Of a stretch of DNA of 56,767 bases, positions 16,704 to 26,372 are shown piece after piece (position 1 is the stretch's first letter; the number at the start of each line of letters is the position of its first letter). Under the pieces are notes generated by a model. That model saw nothing but the letters and a program-made list of their open reading frames with translations. It did not search any database and had not been told where the DNA came from. A program made the translations under genes and the position numbers. Source of the DNA: CAYXGZ01 sp964464755 (lineage in GTDB: Bacteria; Planctomycetota; MHYJ01; JACPRB01); the NCBI GenBank assembly GCA_964464755.1, contig CAYXGZ010000022.1, forward strand, positions 1-56,767. The letters are read 5' to 3'.

Positions 16704-18035
16704 ATGCTTCGTCGCTGGTTCCTGGCCGCCGCCCTGGGAGTCTCCCTCGCGGCCTGCTCGTCCGGTCCGACGCCCGAGCCCGCCCCGACGCCGGCGCCCG
16801 CCGGCCCGCAGGAGCTGTCCGTATCGCCGGACATCGAGGAGTACGTCAAGACCGCGGGCAAGCTCATGGCCCAGGAGCCCGACCCGAAGGGCTTCCCCCT
16901 CTCGGCCGCCGTCTGGCCGATGAAGGAGATCAAGGTCGGCTGGGAGAACCCGACGGCCGCCGACGAGAAGCAGCGCGGCTGGGTGCGCGACGCCGTCGAG
17001 AAGGCCTGGCCCGTGCACGGCAACATCAAGCTCGTCGGCTGGGGCGCCGCCGACCCCTCGACGAACATCCGCATCCTGATCGCCGACGACGGCCCGCACA
17101 CCAAGGGCCTCGGCCGGCAGCTCGACAAGAAGAAGAACGGCATGGTCCTGAACTTCACCTTCCAGAAGTGGAAGTGGACCAAGGGCAAGGCGATCAGCCC
17201 GGTCCGCGGCTGGAGCCCCGACGAGTTCGCCATCCGCTGCTGCGCCGTCCACGAGTTCGGCCACGCGCTGGGCATCTCCCACGAGCACAACCGCGACGAC
17301 GCCACCGGCGATCCGAAGATCTGCGCGCAGGGCGGCGACGGGGACATCAAGGTCGGCGCCTACGACGTCGACTCCTCGATGAACTACCGCAACAAGAAGT
17401 GGGCGAACTGGGCCGTGCTCAGCCAGGGCGACATCAACACGATCAAGTTCATGTACCCCGCGGCGGAACACCCGAGCAAGGCGCAGGGGACCTTCACCGG
17501 GACCTGCGAGGGCACCGTCTCGGGCAAGAAGGCGTCGTTCAACATCGAGATGGACCTCGCCCAGGACAAGACCAACGTCAAGGGCACGATGTACGTGACC
17601 TACGTGCACGAGGAGAAGGCCGGCGACGTGACGAAGAAGGTCACCCGCGAGGCCCTCGTCGAGATCTTCGGCTGGAAGGTCAACTTCGTGACGGTCCTCT
17701 ACTCGTCGGGCAACGCATCGATGCTCTTCGCCTCCGACGAGGAGTCCGCCGCCGCCCCCGCCGGCGCCAAGAGCCTCGAGCTCGCGCTCGGCGTCCGCAA
17801 GATCAACGGCGAGGAGACCACCGACCTCGAGGCCTTCAACAAGGCGATCGCCGAGATGGAGTTCGCGAAGTACGTGCCGAACAAGGTCTTCTGCGTGTTC
17901 GACGCCGACGGGAAGTCGATGCGGACCGAGGCCGCCGCCGGCGGCCTGATGTTCAAGTTCAAGTCCGCGCTCAAGGAGGAGTCCAACATGGCCCCTGCGC
18001 CGGGCCATCTCCGCGACAAGATCAAGAAGCAGTAG
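16704..18035 (+). CDS. Metzincin-type zinc metalloprotease lipoprotein
   Basis: A 443-residue lipoprotein (lipobox SLAAC, Cys about 19) with a Pro-rich linker after the anchor. The zinc site is H183-E-F-G-H-A-L-G-I-S-H193, the metzincin HExxHxxGxxH, extended by EH as in astacin/matrixin-like enzymes. DSSMNY downstream provides the Met-turn. Residues from about 260 onward form beta-rich and helical accessory regions with no recognised domain. It has a strong AGGAGG ribosome-binding site inside the palindrome GGAGGTCCTCC just before the ATG. It is sandwiched between two caspase-like genes on one strand and may be their activator or target; that link is inference. Confidence 0.88.
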   Translation: MLRRWFLAAALGVSLAACSSGPTPEPAPTPAPAGPQELSVSPDIEEYVKTAGKLMAQEPDPKGFPLSAAVWPMKEIKVGWENPTAADEKQRGWVRDAVEKAWPVHGNIKLVGWGAADPSTNIRILIADDGPHTKGLGRQLDKKKNGMVLNFTFQKWKWTKGKAISPVRGWSPDEFAIRCCAVHEFGHALGISHEHNRDDATGDPKICAQGGDGDIKVGAYDVDSSMNYRNKKWANWAVLSQGDINTIKFMYPAAEHPSKAQGTFTGTCEGTVSGKKASFNIEMDLAQDKTNVKGTMYVTYVHEEKAGDVTKKVTREALVEIFGWKVNFVTVLYSSGNASMLFASDEESAAAPAGAKSLELALGVRKINGEETTDLEAFNKAIAEMEFAKYVPNKVFCVFDADGKSMRTEAAAGGLMFKFKSALKEESNMAPAPGHLRDKIKKQ

Positions 18036-18048
18036 GAGAATCCCGCGC

Positions 18049-18078
18049 GCCGCCGGGGTCCGCGAGGGCCCCGGCGGC
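18049..18078 (+). other. Strong intercistronic hairpin
   Basis: GCCGCCGGGG pairs perfectly with CCCCGGCGGC (10 bp) around a 10-nt loop in the 54-bp gap between the metalloprotease and the long caspase-WD40 gene. No T-run follows. It may act as an attenuator or 3'-end stabiliser that lowers expression of the downstream gene. Confidence 0.5.
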
Positions 18079-18089
18079 CGCCCTTCCCC

Positions 18090-21000
18090 ATGAACCGCCT
18101 GCCCGCCCTCCTCCTCCTCGGACTGGTGCTGGGCTGCGACGCCAAGGCGCCGGAGCCGTCGGTCTCGCCCGGCCCCGGGGCCGGGACCCGCGACCCGTTC
18201 GGCAAGCCCGCCGCCGGCGATTCCGGCGGCGAGCTCGCCTACCGGGAGCGCCGCGCCCTCGTCGTCGGCGTCGCCGACTACTCGGGGATGTCGAAGCTCG
18301 ACGGCCCGCCCCACGACGCCGCGGACGTCGCCGCGACGCTCGCGTCGCGCTACGGCTTCCAGGTCGAGCTGCTCCTCGACCGTCCCTCCCCCATCCCGCT
18401 GCCGGCCGGGGTGACGCTGCGGAAGGGGCCGCTGGGCCGGGACGCGATCCTCGCGAGGCTCGACGCGCTGAAGGCCGCGGTCGGGCGGAGCGACGCGCTC
18501 CTCTTCTACTTCGCGGGGCACGGGCTCCCCGGGGTGCTGTTGCCCTCGGACGCGACGCTCCCGTCGCCCTCGGACCGCGGCACGTGGACGAACCTGCTCC
18601 CGCACGGGGAGCTGGCGGCCCGCCTGCGCGCCGCCGACGCCCACCACACCCTGCTCGTCCTCGACTGCTGCTTCTCCGGCTCCGCGCTGGCCGACTCCTC
18701 GGGGGTGAAGGCCGCGGTCGGGACGCTGGGGCCGCCCGCGCTGCGCGCCGCGGAGCGGGACAACCTCGCGCGGGTCTTCAACCGCCGCGCCTTCCAGGTG
18801 CTCGCCGCCGGGGCCGGCGACGAGTCCGTCGCCGACCTCGCGCAGGTCTCCTCGAGCTACGCGACGCGCCGCGACCTCGAGGGCCACTCGCCGTTCACCG
18901 GCGTGCTGCTCGAGGGGCTGCGCGGCCTCACGGGCCGGCCGGACGGCAAGATCGCGGCGAGCGACCTCGGGCACTACCTCGCGACGACGCTCGTGAACGA
19001 GAACGAGCACTTCCGCGCCAAGCAGTCGCCGCGCTTCGGCTCGTTCGGCGGCGAGGGCGACTTCCTCTTCCTGCCCACCTCGAAGGCGCTCAACCCCCGC
19101 CTCGTCGCGCCCCTGTACATGGCGGGCGCCGACTACGCCGAGCTGCGGCAGTCGGCGGCGGACGCGCTCGCCCGCTTCCTCGCGGCCCAGCCGGCGGCCG
19201 AGCACCCCGGGCTTGTCGCCGCCTCCGTCGCCCACCTCGCGCGGCTGCTGCGGGACCCCGAGCCCGGCCCGCGCCGGGCCGCGGCCCGGACGCTGGAGCA
19301 GGCGGCCCGGCTGGTCGACCCGGCCGCGCTGACCGAGTTCGCGGAGGCCGTCGCCCCTCTCGCCGCCCTCGCGGGCCGGCCCGCCGACCCCGCGTCGGCC
19401 GAGGCCGCCGCGGCCCTCGGGCGGCTCGGCGCGCACGCCGACGAGGCCGCGCTCGAGGCGTTCGCGACGCACGTCCGCGCGACCGGCGACGAGTGCAATT
19501 CGCGGCTCGGGACCCGGCCGCTGCCCGACGAGGTCGCGGACCAGATCGCCACCCTGACCCCGCCCGCCGTCGCCGCCTCGGCCCCGCTCGCCGAGCGCTT
19601 CGCCCACGTCGAGGCCCGCCGCGTCCTGCACGCCTGGGTCCTCGGCGACGGGCTCCGCCTCGTGGCCGAGCACGAGCGCCGCCACGAGGCCGGCAAGGCG
19701 CTGTTCCAGCGGGCCTCCCGATACGCCCAGGAGGGCCGCCATCTCGAGGCCGCCCTCGCGACGTCCCGGGCGCTCGGGATCCACCCGGCCCCGGAGGACC
19801 CGTCGCCCCGCCTCATCCGGAACTCCCCGGAGTGGTGGTCGGCCCGGGCCTACCTCGACCGCGCCCCGGACGCCGAGCTGCTCTGGACCGCGGGCGGCGC
19901 GAGGCATCATCCCGACCGGATCACCGGGCTCGCCGCCAGCCCGGACGGCCGGCGCCTGGCCTCCCGCCAGTTCGACGGACGGATCCGCATCTGGGACGTC
20001 GAGAGCGGCGCGCTCGTCCGCGAGATCGAGCCCCGGCCCCGGGTCTGGGCGCTGGTCTGGGCGGGCAACTCGAGGCTCGTCGTCGTCGACGCCGAGGGGA
20101 CGGCCTGGGTGGAGGATCCCGAGGGCCGGGCGCCGGCGGGCACCTTCCGCACCGGCGTGCGCTTCGCCAGGGTCGCCGCCCCGCCCGTCGACGTCCCGCT
20201 CGTGATCTTCTCCGCCCCGTACGAATCGTCGCAGGCCTGGGACGCGGCGGAGGCCAAGTTCCTGCTCCAGTTGCCCTCGCACGTCTCGACCTGGCCGATC
20301 GACGCGCAGACCTACGCGATCGCCGATCCGGAGCGCGGCGTGCTTTTCCGTGAGAGGCTCGACGAGTCGGACTCCGTCGAGGTCCCCCTCCTCGAGGGCG
20401 GCTTCGAGACCTGGGCCTTCGACCCGCCCACGAAGCGCTGCGCGATGTCCGATCCGGAGGGCGCGGTCTGGGTGAAGCTCGGCGAGGGGCCCGCCGTGAA
20501 GGTCCTTGAGCCCGCGGGCGAGGCCCCCGAGCTCGCCTTCGCGGGCGAGGGCCGGTCGCTGATCGTGCGGCGCGACTCCCGCTCGGGCCTCCTCGACCTC
20601 GATTCGTACTCCTGGCGCGAGCTGCCCGGGGTCAACCGGGAGTCGCCGCTCGCCGCCCGCGGCGGGAGGATCTTCGTCGCCAACGGGCGGGCGATCCGCG
20701 TGCTCGACGCGCGCCGCGGCACGGAGCTCGGCTCCGCGAGGACGGACCTCGAGCTGCACCGGCAGGTCGCGTTCGACCCCTCGGGCGGGTCGGCGCTGCT
20801 CCTCGGCCAGGCCCTGGAGCGGCGCGACGCGGGAACGGGCCGCGTGCTCGCCCGGCGCGAGGAGTCGTACCGGGGCTTCGCGTTCGTCGGGCGCGACCGG
20901 GTGGCGGCGGTCGGCGCCGACTCGTGGTCGCTCCTGGATCTCGCGACGCTCGAGGAGCTCCGGCGCCACCCGTTGCCGGACGGCCCGCCGCTGTCGGCCT

Positions 21001-23204
21001 GCGTGGGCGACCCCGTGCACGGGCGGCTCGGGATCCTGCAGACCGACCGCTTCACCCTCGTCGACGCCGCCACGGGGACCGCCCTGTCCTCCTGGTCCGC
21101 CGGGACGCCGGGGAACACGTGGGAGATCACGCTGCTCGACCTGGACCCCTCGGGGTCCGTCGTGGCGCTCGGGCACTTCAAGGACGGGATCGAGGCGAGG
21201 GACGTCTCGACGGGCCGGCGGCTCTGGACCTGGAAGTCGGCGGACGCCGTGACCTGCGCGGCCTTCCACCCCGAGCGGGCGGAGATCCTCGTCGGCGGCC
21301 TCGACGGCGCGCTGACCCGCCTGTCCACGGAGGACGGCAAGCTCCTCAAGGCCTGGGCTTCGGGGACCACGCCCCAGGCGGTCGCGTGGCACCCCTCCGG
21401 CCGCTGGGCGGCGGAGGCGACGTGGAGCCAGGGCCTCCAGCTCTGGGATCCCGGCGAGGGCACCCTCGTGCTCCGGGCCTTCGACGCGGCCGACTCCATC
21501 GCGTCGCTCGGGCTATCGCCCGACGGCGGCACGGTGCTGCTGGCCGGCGAGCAGGGCGCGATGGCCTTCCGGCTCGGCCCGTCCCGGCCCTGGGACGGGC
21601 GCGTGGAGCCGGGGCTGATCCCCTGCGGGGAGGTCTCCCGGGACGGGAGCACCGTCCGGGTCGCGGACCAGCGGAGCCGGCTGGTCGAGCTCGAGACCGC
21701 GACCGGCCGTCTCGTCCGGTCCGGCGAGGCCGCGGGCGCGGACACCTGCTGGCTGGCCGCGTCGCCGGACGGGAGCCTGCTGCTCCGGATCCTCGACAAC
21801 GGCCGGGCGCTCCGCGTCGCGGACGCCGGATTCGGAACGGCGACCGTCCTCGAGGGCCCGAGGGCGAAGCTCGTCTTCGGGGGCTTCGTCGAGGACGGGA
21901 TCGTCGCCGTGGACGAGGTCGGGATGATCCATCGCTGGGAGCTCGACGGGACCGGCTACCGACGCAGCGACGCGGAGGAGCACGCGCCCGCGCAGCCCGA
22001 CCGGGGCGGCGACATCGCGGGCCACCGGCTCGCCTGGATCGGCAAGGCCGGCCGCCTGATCGTGTACGACGCGACGACCGACGAGGTCGCCGAGGCCGCC
22101 GAGGTCGGATCCGACGCCGTGGTGCTTCGCCTCTCGCCGGACGGGACCCGGGCCGCCACGGCGACCCGGGAGCAGGAGATCAAGGTCTGGAGCCTCGAGG
22201 ACGGGAAGGCGCGGCGGCGATTCGGGTGCTTCGGCGTGCCGATGGACCTGCGCTTCGATCCGACCGGGACGCTCCTCGCCGTCTCGGGCAACGGCGGCGC
22301 CGTGCTCGTGCTCGACGTCGAGAACTCCCGGCTCCGGGCGTCGTTCGGCGGCGCGGGCACCGGGGCCAACCTCCTGCGCTGGTTCCCCGACGGGAAGCGG
22401 CTCGCCACGGTTTCCCGGGACGTCGGGTTCCGGACCTGGGCGCTCGACGATCCCCCGGCCGATCCCGCCGCGCTCTCGGGGGCCTATCGCCACGTCGGCC
22501 TCGACGTCGAGTGGCTGGGCCGCCCGCCGCGCGACTCGATCGCCGCGCCGGTCCGCGAGATCGCGCCCCCCGCGCCGCCCCGGGCGCCCGAGGCCGCGGC
22601 GGCGGCCGCCGCCGGCGCCGGGAATCACGCCCTGGCGCTGCACCTCGCGGGCCCCCAGGCGCCGCCCGCCTGGGTCGAGCGAATCCGCGGGGAGCTCGAG
22701 GAACGGGGTCGGGAAGCGCTGAACGCGGGCGTACCGGAACTGGCCCACCACCTCTACTCGCTGGCCCCGGAGATCGGACCCCGGGAGCTCCGCTTCGCCG
22801 CGGCCTTCGGGGTGCACGACGACGAGGCGACGCTCGCGCTGGCCGAGGGGACGTTCGAGCAGGCCCCGGTTCTGCGGGAGCTCTTCCGGATCCACGTCCT
22901 GAGGCGGCTCGGGCGCGACGCGGCCGCGGCGCTCGCCGCGGCCCGGAAGCTCGCCGAGACCGATCCCCAGCCGATGTGGATCCGCTCGCTCGACGCGCTC
23001 GAGGGGAGGCTCGCGCCGGCGCAGGCGCTGGACGGCCTGGACGGCGTGGCCCGCGCGATCGTGCAGATGAACCTGGGCCTCGAGGCCGCCCGGAGCGGCG
23101 ACTCGGCGGGGGCCCGGGCGCACCTGGGCCCGCTGGTCGCGCCGGGCGGGGACGAGCTGACGCGCGTCTTCGCGCGCTCGGAGCTGCGCCGCCTCGGCCG
23201 CTAG
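18090..23204 (+). CDS. Caspase-like / WD40 giant lipoprotein
   Basis: A 1704-residue lipoprotein (lipobox LVLGC). The caspase-like domain (about residues 50-330) starts RALVVGVADYSGMSKL and has His144 in YFAGHGLPG and Cys194 in LDCCFSGSA. Residues about 340-520 are Ala/Leu-rich helical, HEAT-like. From about residue 600 to 1480 there are many WD40-type repeats, for example SPDGRRLASRQFDGRIRIWD and SPDGTRAATATREQEIKVW, probably forming more than one propeller. The C-terminal 200 residues are helical and TPR-like. Caspase-WD40 fusions are known in bacteria, usually cytoplasmic; here the anchor places it outside the inner membrane. The dyad is intact. It is the third gene of the caspase-metzincin-caspase cluster. 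Confidence 0.88.
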   Translation: MNRLPALLLLGLVLGCDAKAPEPSVSPGPGAGTRDPFGKPAAGDSGGELAYRERRALVVGVADYSGMSKLDGPPHDAADVAATLASRYGFQVELLLDRPSPIPLPAGVTLRKGPLGRDAILARLDALKAAVGRSDALLFYFAGHGLPGVLLPSDATLPSPSDRGTWTNLLPHGELAARLRAADAHHTLLVLDCCFSGSALADSSGVKAAVGTLGPPALRAAERDNLARVFNRRAFQVLAAGAGDESVADLAQVSSSYATRRDLEGHSPFTGVLLEGLRGLTGRPDGKIAASDLGHYLATTLVNENEHFRAKQSPRFGSFGGEGDFLFLPTSKALNPRLVAPLYMAGADYAELRQSAADALARFLAAQPAAEHPGLVAASVAHLARLLRDPEPGPRRAAARTLEQAARLVDPAALTEFAEAVAPLAALAGRPADPASAEAAAALGRLGAHADEAALEAFATHVRATGDECNSRLGTRPLPDEVADQIATLTPPAVAASAPLAERFAHVEARRVLHAWVLGDGLRLVAEHERRHEAGKALFQRASRYAQEGRHLEAALATSRALGIHPAPEDPSPRLIRNSPEWWSARAYLDRAPDAELLWTAGGARHHPDRITGLAASPDGRRLASRQFDGRIRIWDVESGALVREIEPRPRVWALVWAGNSRLVVVDAEGTAWVEDPEGRAPAGTFRTGVRFARVAAPPVDVPLVIFSAPYESSQAWDAAEAKFLLQLPSHVSTWPIDAQTYAIADPERGVLFRERLDESDSVEVPLLEGGFETWAFDPPTKRCAMSDPEGAVWVKLGEGPAVKVLEPAGEAPELAFAGEGRSLIVRRDSRSGLLDLDSYSWRELPGVNRESPLAARGGRIFVANGRAIRVLDARRGTELGSARTDLELHRQVAFDPSGGSALLLGQALERRDAGTGRVLARREESYRGFAFVGRDRVAAVGADSWSLLDLATLEELRRHPLPDGPPLSACVGDPVHGRLGILQTDRFTLVDAATGTALSSWSAGTPGNTWEITLLDLDPSGSVVALGHFKDGIEARDVSTGRRLWTWKSADAVTCAAFHPERAEILVGGLDGALTRLSTEDGKLLKAWASGTTPQAVAWHPSGRWAAEATWSQGLQLWDPGEGTLVLRAFDAADSIASLGLSPDGGTVLLAGEQGAMAFRLGPSRPWDGRVEPGLIPCGEVSRDGSTVRVADQRSRLVELETATGRLVRSGEAAGADTCWLAASPDGSLLLRILDNGRALRVADAGFGTATVLEGPRAKLVFGGFVEDGIVAVDEVGMIHRWELDGTGYRRSDAEEHAPAQPDRGGDIAGHRLAWIGKAGRLIVYDATTDEVAEAAEVGSDAVVLRLSPDGTRAATATREQEIKVWSLEDGKARRRFGCFGVPMDLRFDPTGTLLAVSGNGGAVLVLDVENSRLRASFGGAGTGANLLRWFPDGKRLATVSRDVGFRTWALDDPPADPAALSGAYRHVGLDVEWLGRPPRDSIAAPVREIAPPAPPRAPEAAAAAAAGAGNHALALHLAGPQAPPAWVERIRGELEERGREALNAGVPELAHHLYSLAPEIGPRELRFAAAFGVHDDEATLALAEGTFEQAPVLRELFRIHVLRRLGRDAAAALAAARKLAETDPQPMWIRSLDALEGRLAPAQALDGLDGVARAIVQMNLGLEAARSGDSAGARAHLGPLVAPGGDELTRVFARSELRRLGR

Positions 23205-23208
23205 CCCG

Positions 23209-24795
23209 CTACTTCGGCGGCGGCGCCTGCCACTTGTGCTCGGGCCGGGCCATGATCTCCTCGAGCACCTTCGAGGCCTTCTCCGCGCCCTCGGCCTTCC
23301 CCGCCGCCTTCGCGTGCTCGAGGATCTCCCGGGCCTGCGGGATGAACTTCGTGTACCAGCGGTCGGCGACCTCGTACATCCCGTGCCAGTGCGTGTAGTC
23401 CGGGGCCATCATCGACGCGCCGTGCCGGGCGCGACGGCCCTCGTGGTGCCACAGGTAGTACCACGACCACTCGACCTCCTCGTCGAACTGCGTCTTCGTC
23501 AACAGGTCGTTGTCGTACATCGCCTTCATGATCGACTGGCCCGGCTTGGCGAACTTCTCGTTGAAGAGCTGCACGAGGTCGTCGTACTGCTTGTAGAAGC
23601 TCGAGACGTAGTCCGGCGTGTGGCAGTGGCTGCAGACCTGCTTCATGCGCCGGCGCTTGTCCTCCCAGCCGTCCGCGACGAGGGCCTTGCGCTTCTCGGG
23701 ATCCGTCTCCGTCACGACGCGGTGGTCCTTGTCGGTGTCCATGGGCAGGCTGACCGGGGGCCGGTTCGTCCAGGAGATCCGCTCGCCCGGGTCGTGGGTC
23801 ACCTTCTCGCCGTTGCGCAGGTTCGCGGACATGTGGCAGGTCGCGCAGGTCGGGGCCTGCGTGTAGTCGCGGCCGAGCACCCACGTCGAGGCGTCGAGGT
23901 TCATGTGCTCGCGGAGGTCGCGGTAGGCGACGCCGTGCTTGGACTCCTCGTAGATCTCCTTCTGCGGGTGGTCCGGGCCGAGGTGGCACTTGCCGCAGTT
24001 CTCCGGCTGGCGGGCGCGGCGGGGCGAGAAGTCGTGGCGGCTGTGGCAGGCCGAGCAGGAGCCGAGCGAGCCGTCGAGGTTGAGCCGGCCGATGCCCGTG
24101 TTGGGCCAGGTGCTCGGGTGGAAGGTGGGCCGGCCGTTCTCGTCGCGGACGACGCGGCCCGCGGCCGCCGCGTCCGTCGGCTTGCCGTCCGGACCGGGCT
24201 TGAGGTCGTCGACGGACACGGTCTTCCCGTCCGTGCCCATCAGCGAGACCTTGGAGCCGTGGCACTGCTGGCACCCGGAGTAGGCGCTGGCCATGCCGTT
24301 GACCGTCGTGAAGTCGGGCCGGCCCGGCGTCGGGGCGTGCGGGTTGAAGGGCTCGCGGGAGCCCTCTACGGTCTCGGCGAGGAAGTTGTCGAGCGAGTGG
24401 AGGATGCGGCCGCCGCGGGCGTGGTGGCTGGAGGCGAACTCCTTGCCCTCGGTGACGTGGCAGCGCGAGCAGTCGCGCGGCGTGACGACGGCGGCGATCT
24501 GGGAGCCGTAGTGCTCGAAGGCGTCGACCTCGCCCTTCTCCGCCTGGTGGCACTCGACGCAGCCGACGCCCTTGTGGGCGTGGGTGCTGGTCATCCACTG
24601 GTCGATGATGCCGGGGTTGGAGTTGCGGTGGCAGTCGACGCAGGTCTTCGACGAGGCGGGCACGTCCACGCTCGCGCGGCGGGGGTCGCGCTCGGCGCGC
24701 TCGCGGGTGACCTGCTTGTACTGCACGAAGAGGAGCGAGATGAAGAAGGCCCCGGCGAGGAGCCCGATGACGACCTGCTTCGTCTTCAGCGACAC
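23209..24795 (-). CDS. Octaheme cytochrome c, hydroxylamine oxidoreductase (HAO)-like
   Basis: A 528-residue protein with an uncleaved N-terminal anchor helix (about residues 8-25). It has exactly eight CxxCH sites at about residues 52, 79, 109, 175, 247, 267, 317 and 388. The region after the last heme (WYYLWHHEGRRARHGASMM, then APDYTHWHGMYEV) matches the conserved C-terminal part of HAO-family enzymes. These either oxidise hydroxylamine or hydrazine or, in reductive members, turn nitrite or hydroxylamine to ammonium. The direction depends on the tyrosine that cross-links to the P460 heme, which I cannot place without an alignment. GTG start with GGAGGG upstream, 9 nt after cytochrome b. The Rieske-cyt b-octaheme order recalls HAO-containing bc-type complexes of anammox Planctomycetota. 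Confidence 0.85.
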   Translation of the reverse strand: MSLKTKQVVIGLLAGAFFISLLFVQYKQVTRERAERDPRRASVDVPASSKTCVDCHRNSNPGIIDQWMTSTHAHKGVGCVECHQAEKGEVDAFEHYGSQIAAVVTPRDCSRCHVTEGKEFASSHHARGGRILHSLDNFLAETVEGSREPFNPHAPTPGRPDFTTVNGMASAYSGCQQCHGSKVSLMGTDGKTVSVDDLKPGPDGKPTDAAAAGRVVRDENGRPTFHPSTWPNTGIGRLNLDGSLGSCSACHSRHDFSPRRARQPENCGKCHLGPDHPQKEIYEESKHGVAYRDLREHMNLDASTWVLGRDYTQAPTCATCHMSANLRNGEKVTHDPGERISWTNRPPVSLPMDTDKDHRVVTETDPEKRKALVADGWEDKRRRMKQVCSHCHTPDYVSSFYKQYDDLVQLFNEKFAKPGQSIMKAMYDNDLLTKTQFDEEVEWSWYYLWHHEGRRARHGASMMAPDYTHWHGMYEVADRWYTKFIPQAREILEHAKAAGKAEGAEKASKVLEEIMARPEHKWQAPPPK

Positions 24796-24804
24796 GAGAC
24801 CCTC

Positions 24805-25854
24805 CTAGTGCTTGACCGCGGCTTCCCAGACGGTCAGCCCGATGATCGCCAGCGCGCCCGCGACGCCGATCCAGACGCTCGCCTCCTGGAAGCGGGTGCG
24901 CTTGCGGATGAACCCGTCGACGAACGGCCACAGGTACATCACGAACACGATGAAGCCCGTGCTCAGGACCGCGAAGGTCAGCGGGAAGAGCTTGAGCCAG
25001 CGGAACGCGACGTAGAAGTACCACTCCGGCTTGATCACCTCCGGCGTCGAGAGCGGGTCCGCCTTCGGGCCCATCTCCGCCGGGAAGAGCACGGCGAGCG
25101 TGCTGAGCACGACCATGAGGCCGAGGCCGAGCGCGAGCTCGGTCGCCACGTGGTCGGGGAAGAACTTGAAGTGCGTCGGCTGGCCCGGGGGCTCGTTGCC
25201 GCGCTTGAGCTCCGTCACGCCGAGGAGGCGGACGAGGAGGATGTGCAGGCCGATGAGCACGATCATCGCGACGGGCAGGACGGCCGCGTGGAGGACGAAG
25301 AAGCGGGACAGGGTGTTCTCGTTGTAGCGGTCGCCCGCGAGGAGCATGCGCTTGAGGAAGACGCCGACGACGGGGACGCTCTCGTTGAGGTTGCTCGCCA
25401 CGGTCGCGCCCCAGTAGCTGAGCTGCTCGTAGACGAGGCTGTAGCCGGTGAAGCCCGCGAGGACGGTGCAGACGAGGAGGGTCATGCCGACCATCCAGTT
25501 CAGCTCGCGGGGCCGCCGGTAGGCGCCGGTGAAGAAGACGCGGATCTGGTGGAGCACGACCGCGGCGACCATCAGGGTCGCGGCCCACTTGTGGAGGCTG
25601 CGGAGGAACCAGCCGAAGGTGACCTCCTGGGTGATGACGCGGACCGACTCGTACGCCGAGGCCTGGCTGGGCTGGTAGTAGACGGCGAGGAGCAGGCCGG
25701 TGACGATCATGACGACGAAGAGGTAGGCGGGCGTCCCGCCGAGGCAGTACCACCACCACTTGAGGTGGTTCGGGACCGGCTCGCTGGTCAGGTCATTCAG
25801 CTGCTCGTCGGTGACGGGCACCCGCTCGCGGATCCAGTCCCCGGCGCGGCCCAT
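24805..25854 (-). CDS. Cytochrome b of a Rieske/cytochrome b (bc-type) complex
   Basis: A 349-residue membrane protein with about eight helices. The b-heme histidines lie in WFLRSLHKWAATLMVAAVVLH and SRFFVLHAAVLPVAMIVLIGLH. The quinol-site motif PEWY is present (KPEWYFY, about residue 268). It oxidises quinol and passes electrons to the Rieske centre and, here, presumably to the octaheme cytochrome encoded next. The ATG overlaps the Rieske stop (TGATG). Confidence 0.93.
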   Translation of the reverse strand: MGRAGDWIRERVPVTDEQLNDLTSEPVPNHLKWWWYCLGGTPAYLFVVMIVTGLLLAVYYQPSQASAYESVRVITQEVTFGWFLRSLHKWAATLMVAAVVLHQIRVFFTGAYRRPRELNWMVGMTLLVCTVLAGFTGYSLVYEQLSYWGATVASNLNESVPVVGVFLKRMLLAGDRYNENTLSRFFVLHAAVLPVAMIVLIGLHILLVRLLGVTELKRGNEPPGQPTHFKFFPDHVATELALGLGLMVVLSTLAVLFPAEMGPKADPLSTPEVIKPEWYFYVAFRWLKLFPLTFAVLSTGFIVFVMYLWPFVDGFIRKRTRFQEASVWIGVAGALAIIGLTVWEAAVKH

Positions 25855-26318
25855 CAGCGGGGGACCTCCATGTACACCAGCCCCTGGTCGACCTTCACCG
25901 GGAAGCGGACGAGCTCCTGCTTCGCGTCGGCGGGCGGGCCCGCGGTGGCGCGGCCCTCGGCGTCGAAGGCCCCGTTGTGGCAGGGGCAGAAGAAGCGGTT
26001 GTTCGCGGCCTCCCAGCTGACCTTGCAGCCGAGGTGCGGGCAGGTGTCGCTCAGGGCGAGGAAGTCGGCCGCGGTGCCGGTCGAGCCGCGCCGCGCGAGC
26101 GTCACCGTCGCGCCGGCCGGCGTCTTGAACGGGAGGGCGTCGCCGGGGCGCAGCTCCCGCTCCGGGCGGACGAAGACCCACTGCGTGCGCTTGGGGACGG
26201 CCGGGTAGAGGTAGCGGCCCGCGATCCAGCCGAAGGTCCCGTAGCCCGCGACGAGGCCCGCGGCCATCGCGGCGAACGAGAGGAAGCTCCGCCGATCCCG
26301 GGGTTCCGGCGAATCCAT
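25854..26318 (-). CDS. Rieske iron-sulfur protein
   Basis: A 154-residue protein with an N-terminal RR...F signal-anchor (DRRSFLSFAAMAAGLVAG), consistent with Tat export. The [2Fe-2S] Rieske ligands are in CPHLGC and CPCHNG. It accepts electrons from quinol at the cytochrome b subunit encoded by the overlapping downstream gene. It lies second in the operon, 54 bp after the zinc-ribbon membrane protein. Confidence 0.93.
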   Translation of the reverse strand: MDSPEPRDRRSFLSFAAMAAGLVAGYGTFGWIAGRYLYPAVPKRTQWVFVRPERELRPGDALPFKTPAGATVTLARRGSTGTAADFLALSDTCPHLGCKVSWEAANNRFFCPCHNGAFDAEGRATAGPPADAKQELVRFPVKVDQGLVYMEVPR

Positions 26319-26372
26319 GAGGCTATAGGTACCTCCGGGCTCCGCCGTCCGCCAGAGGTTTTCTCACGTCGT

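Noticed and set aside
16677..21392. 1571-residue minus-strand reading frame
   Set aside because: Antisense shadow of the caspase-metzincin-WD40 genes, with no recognisable domain.
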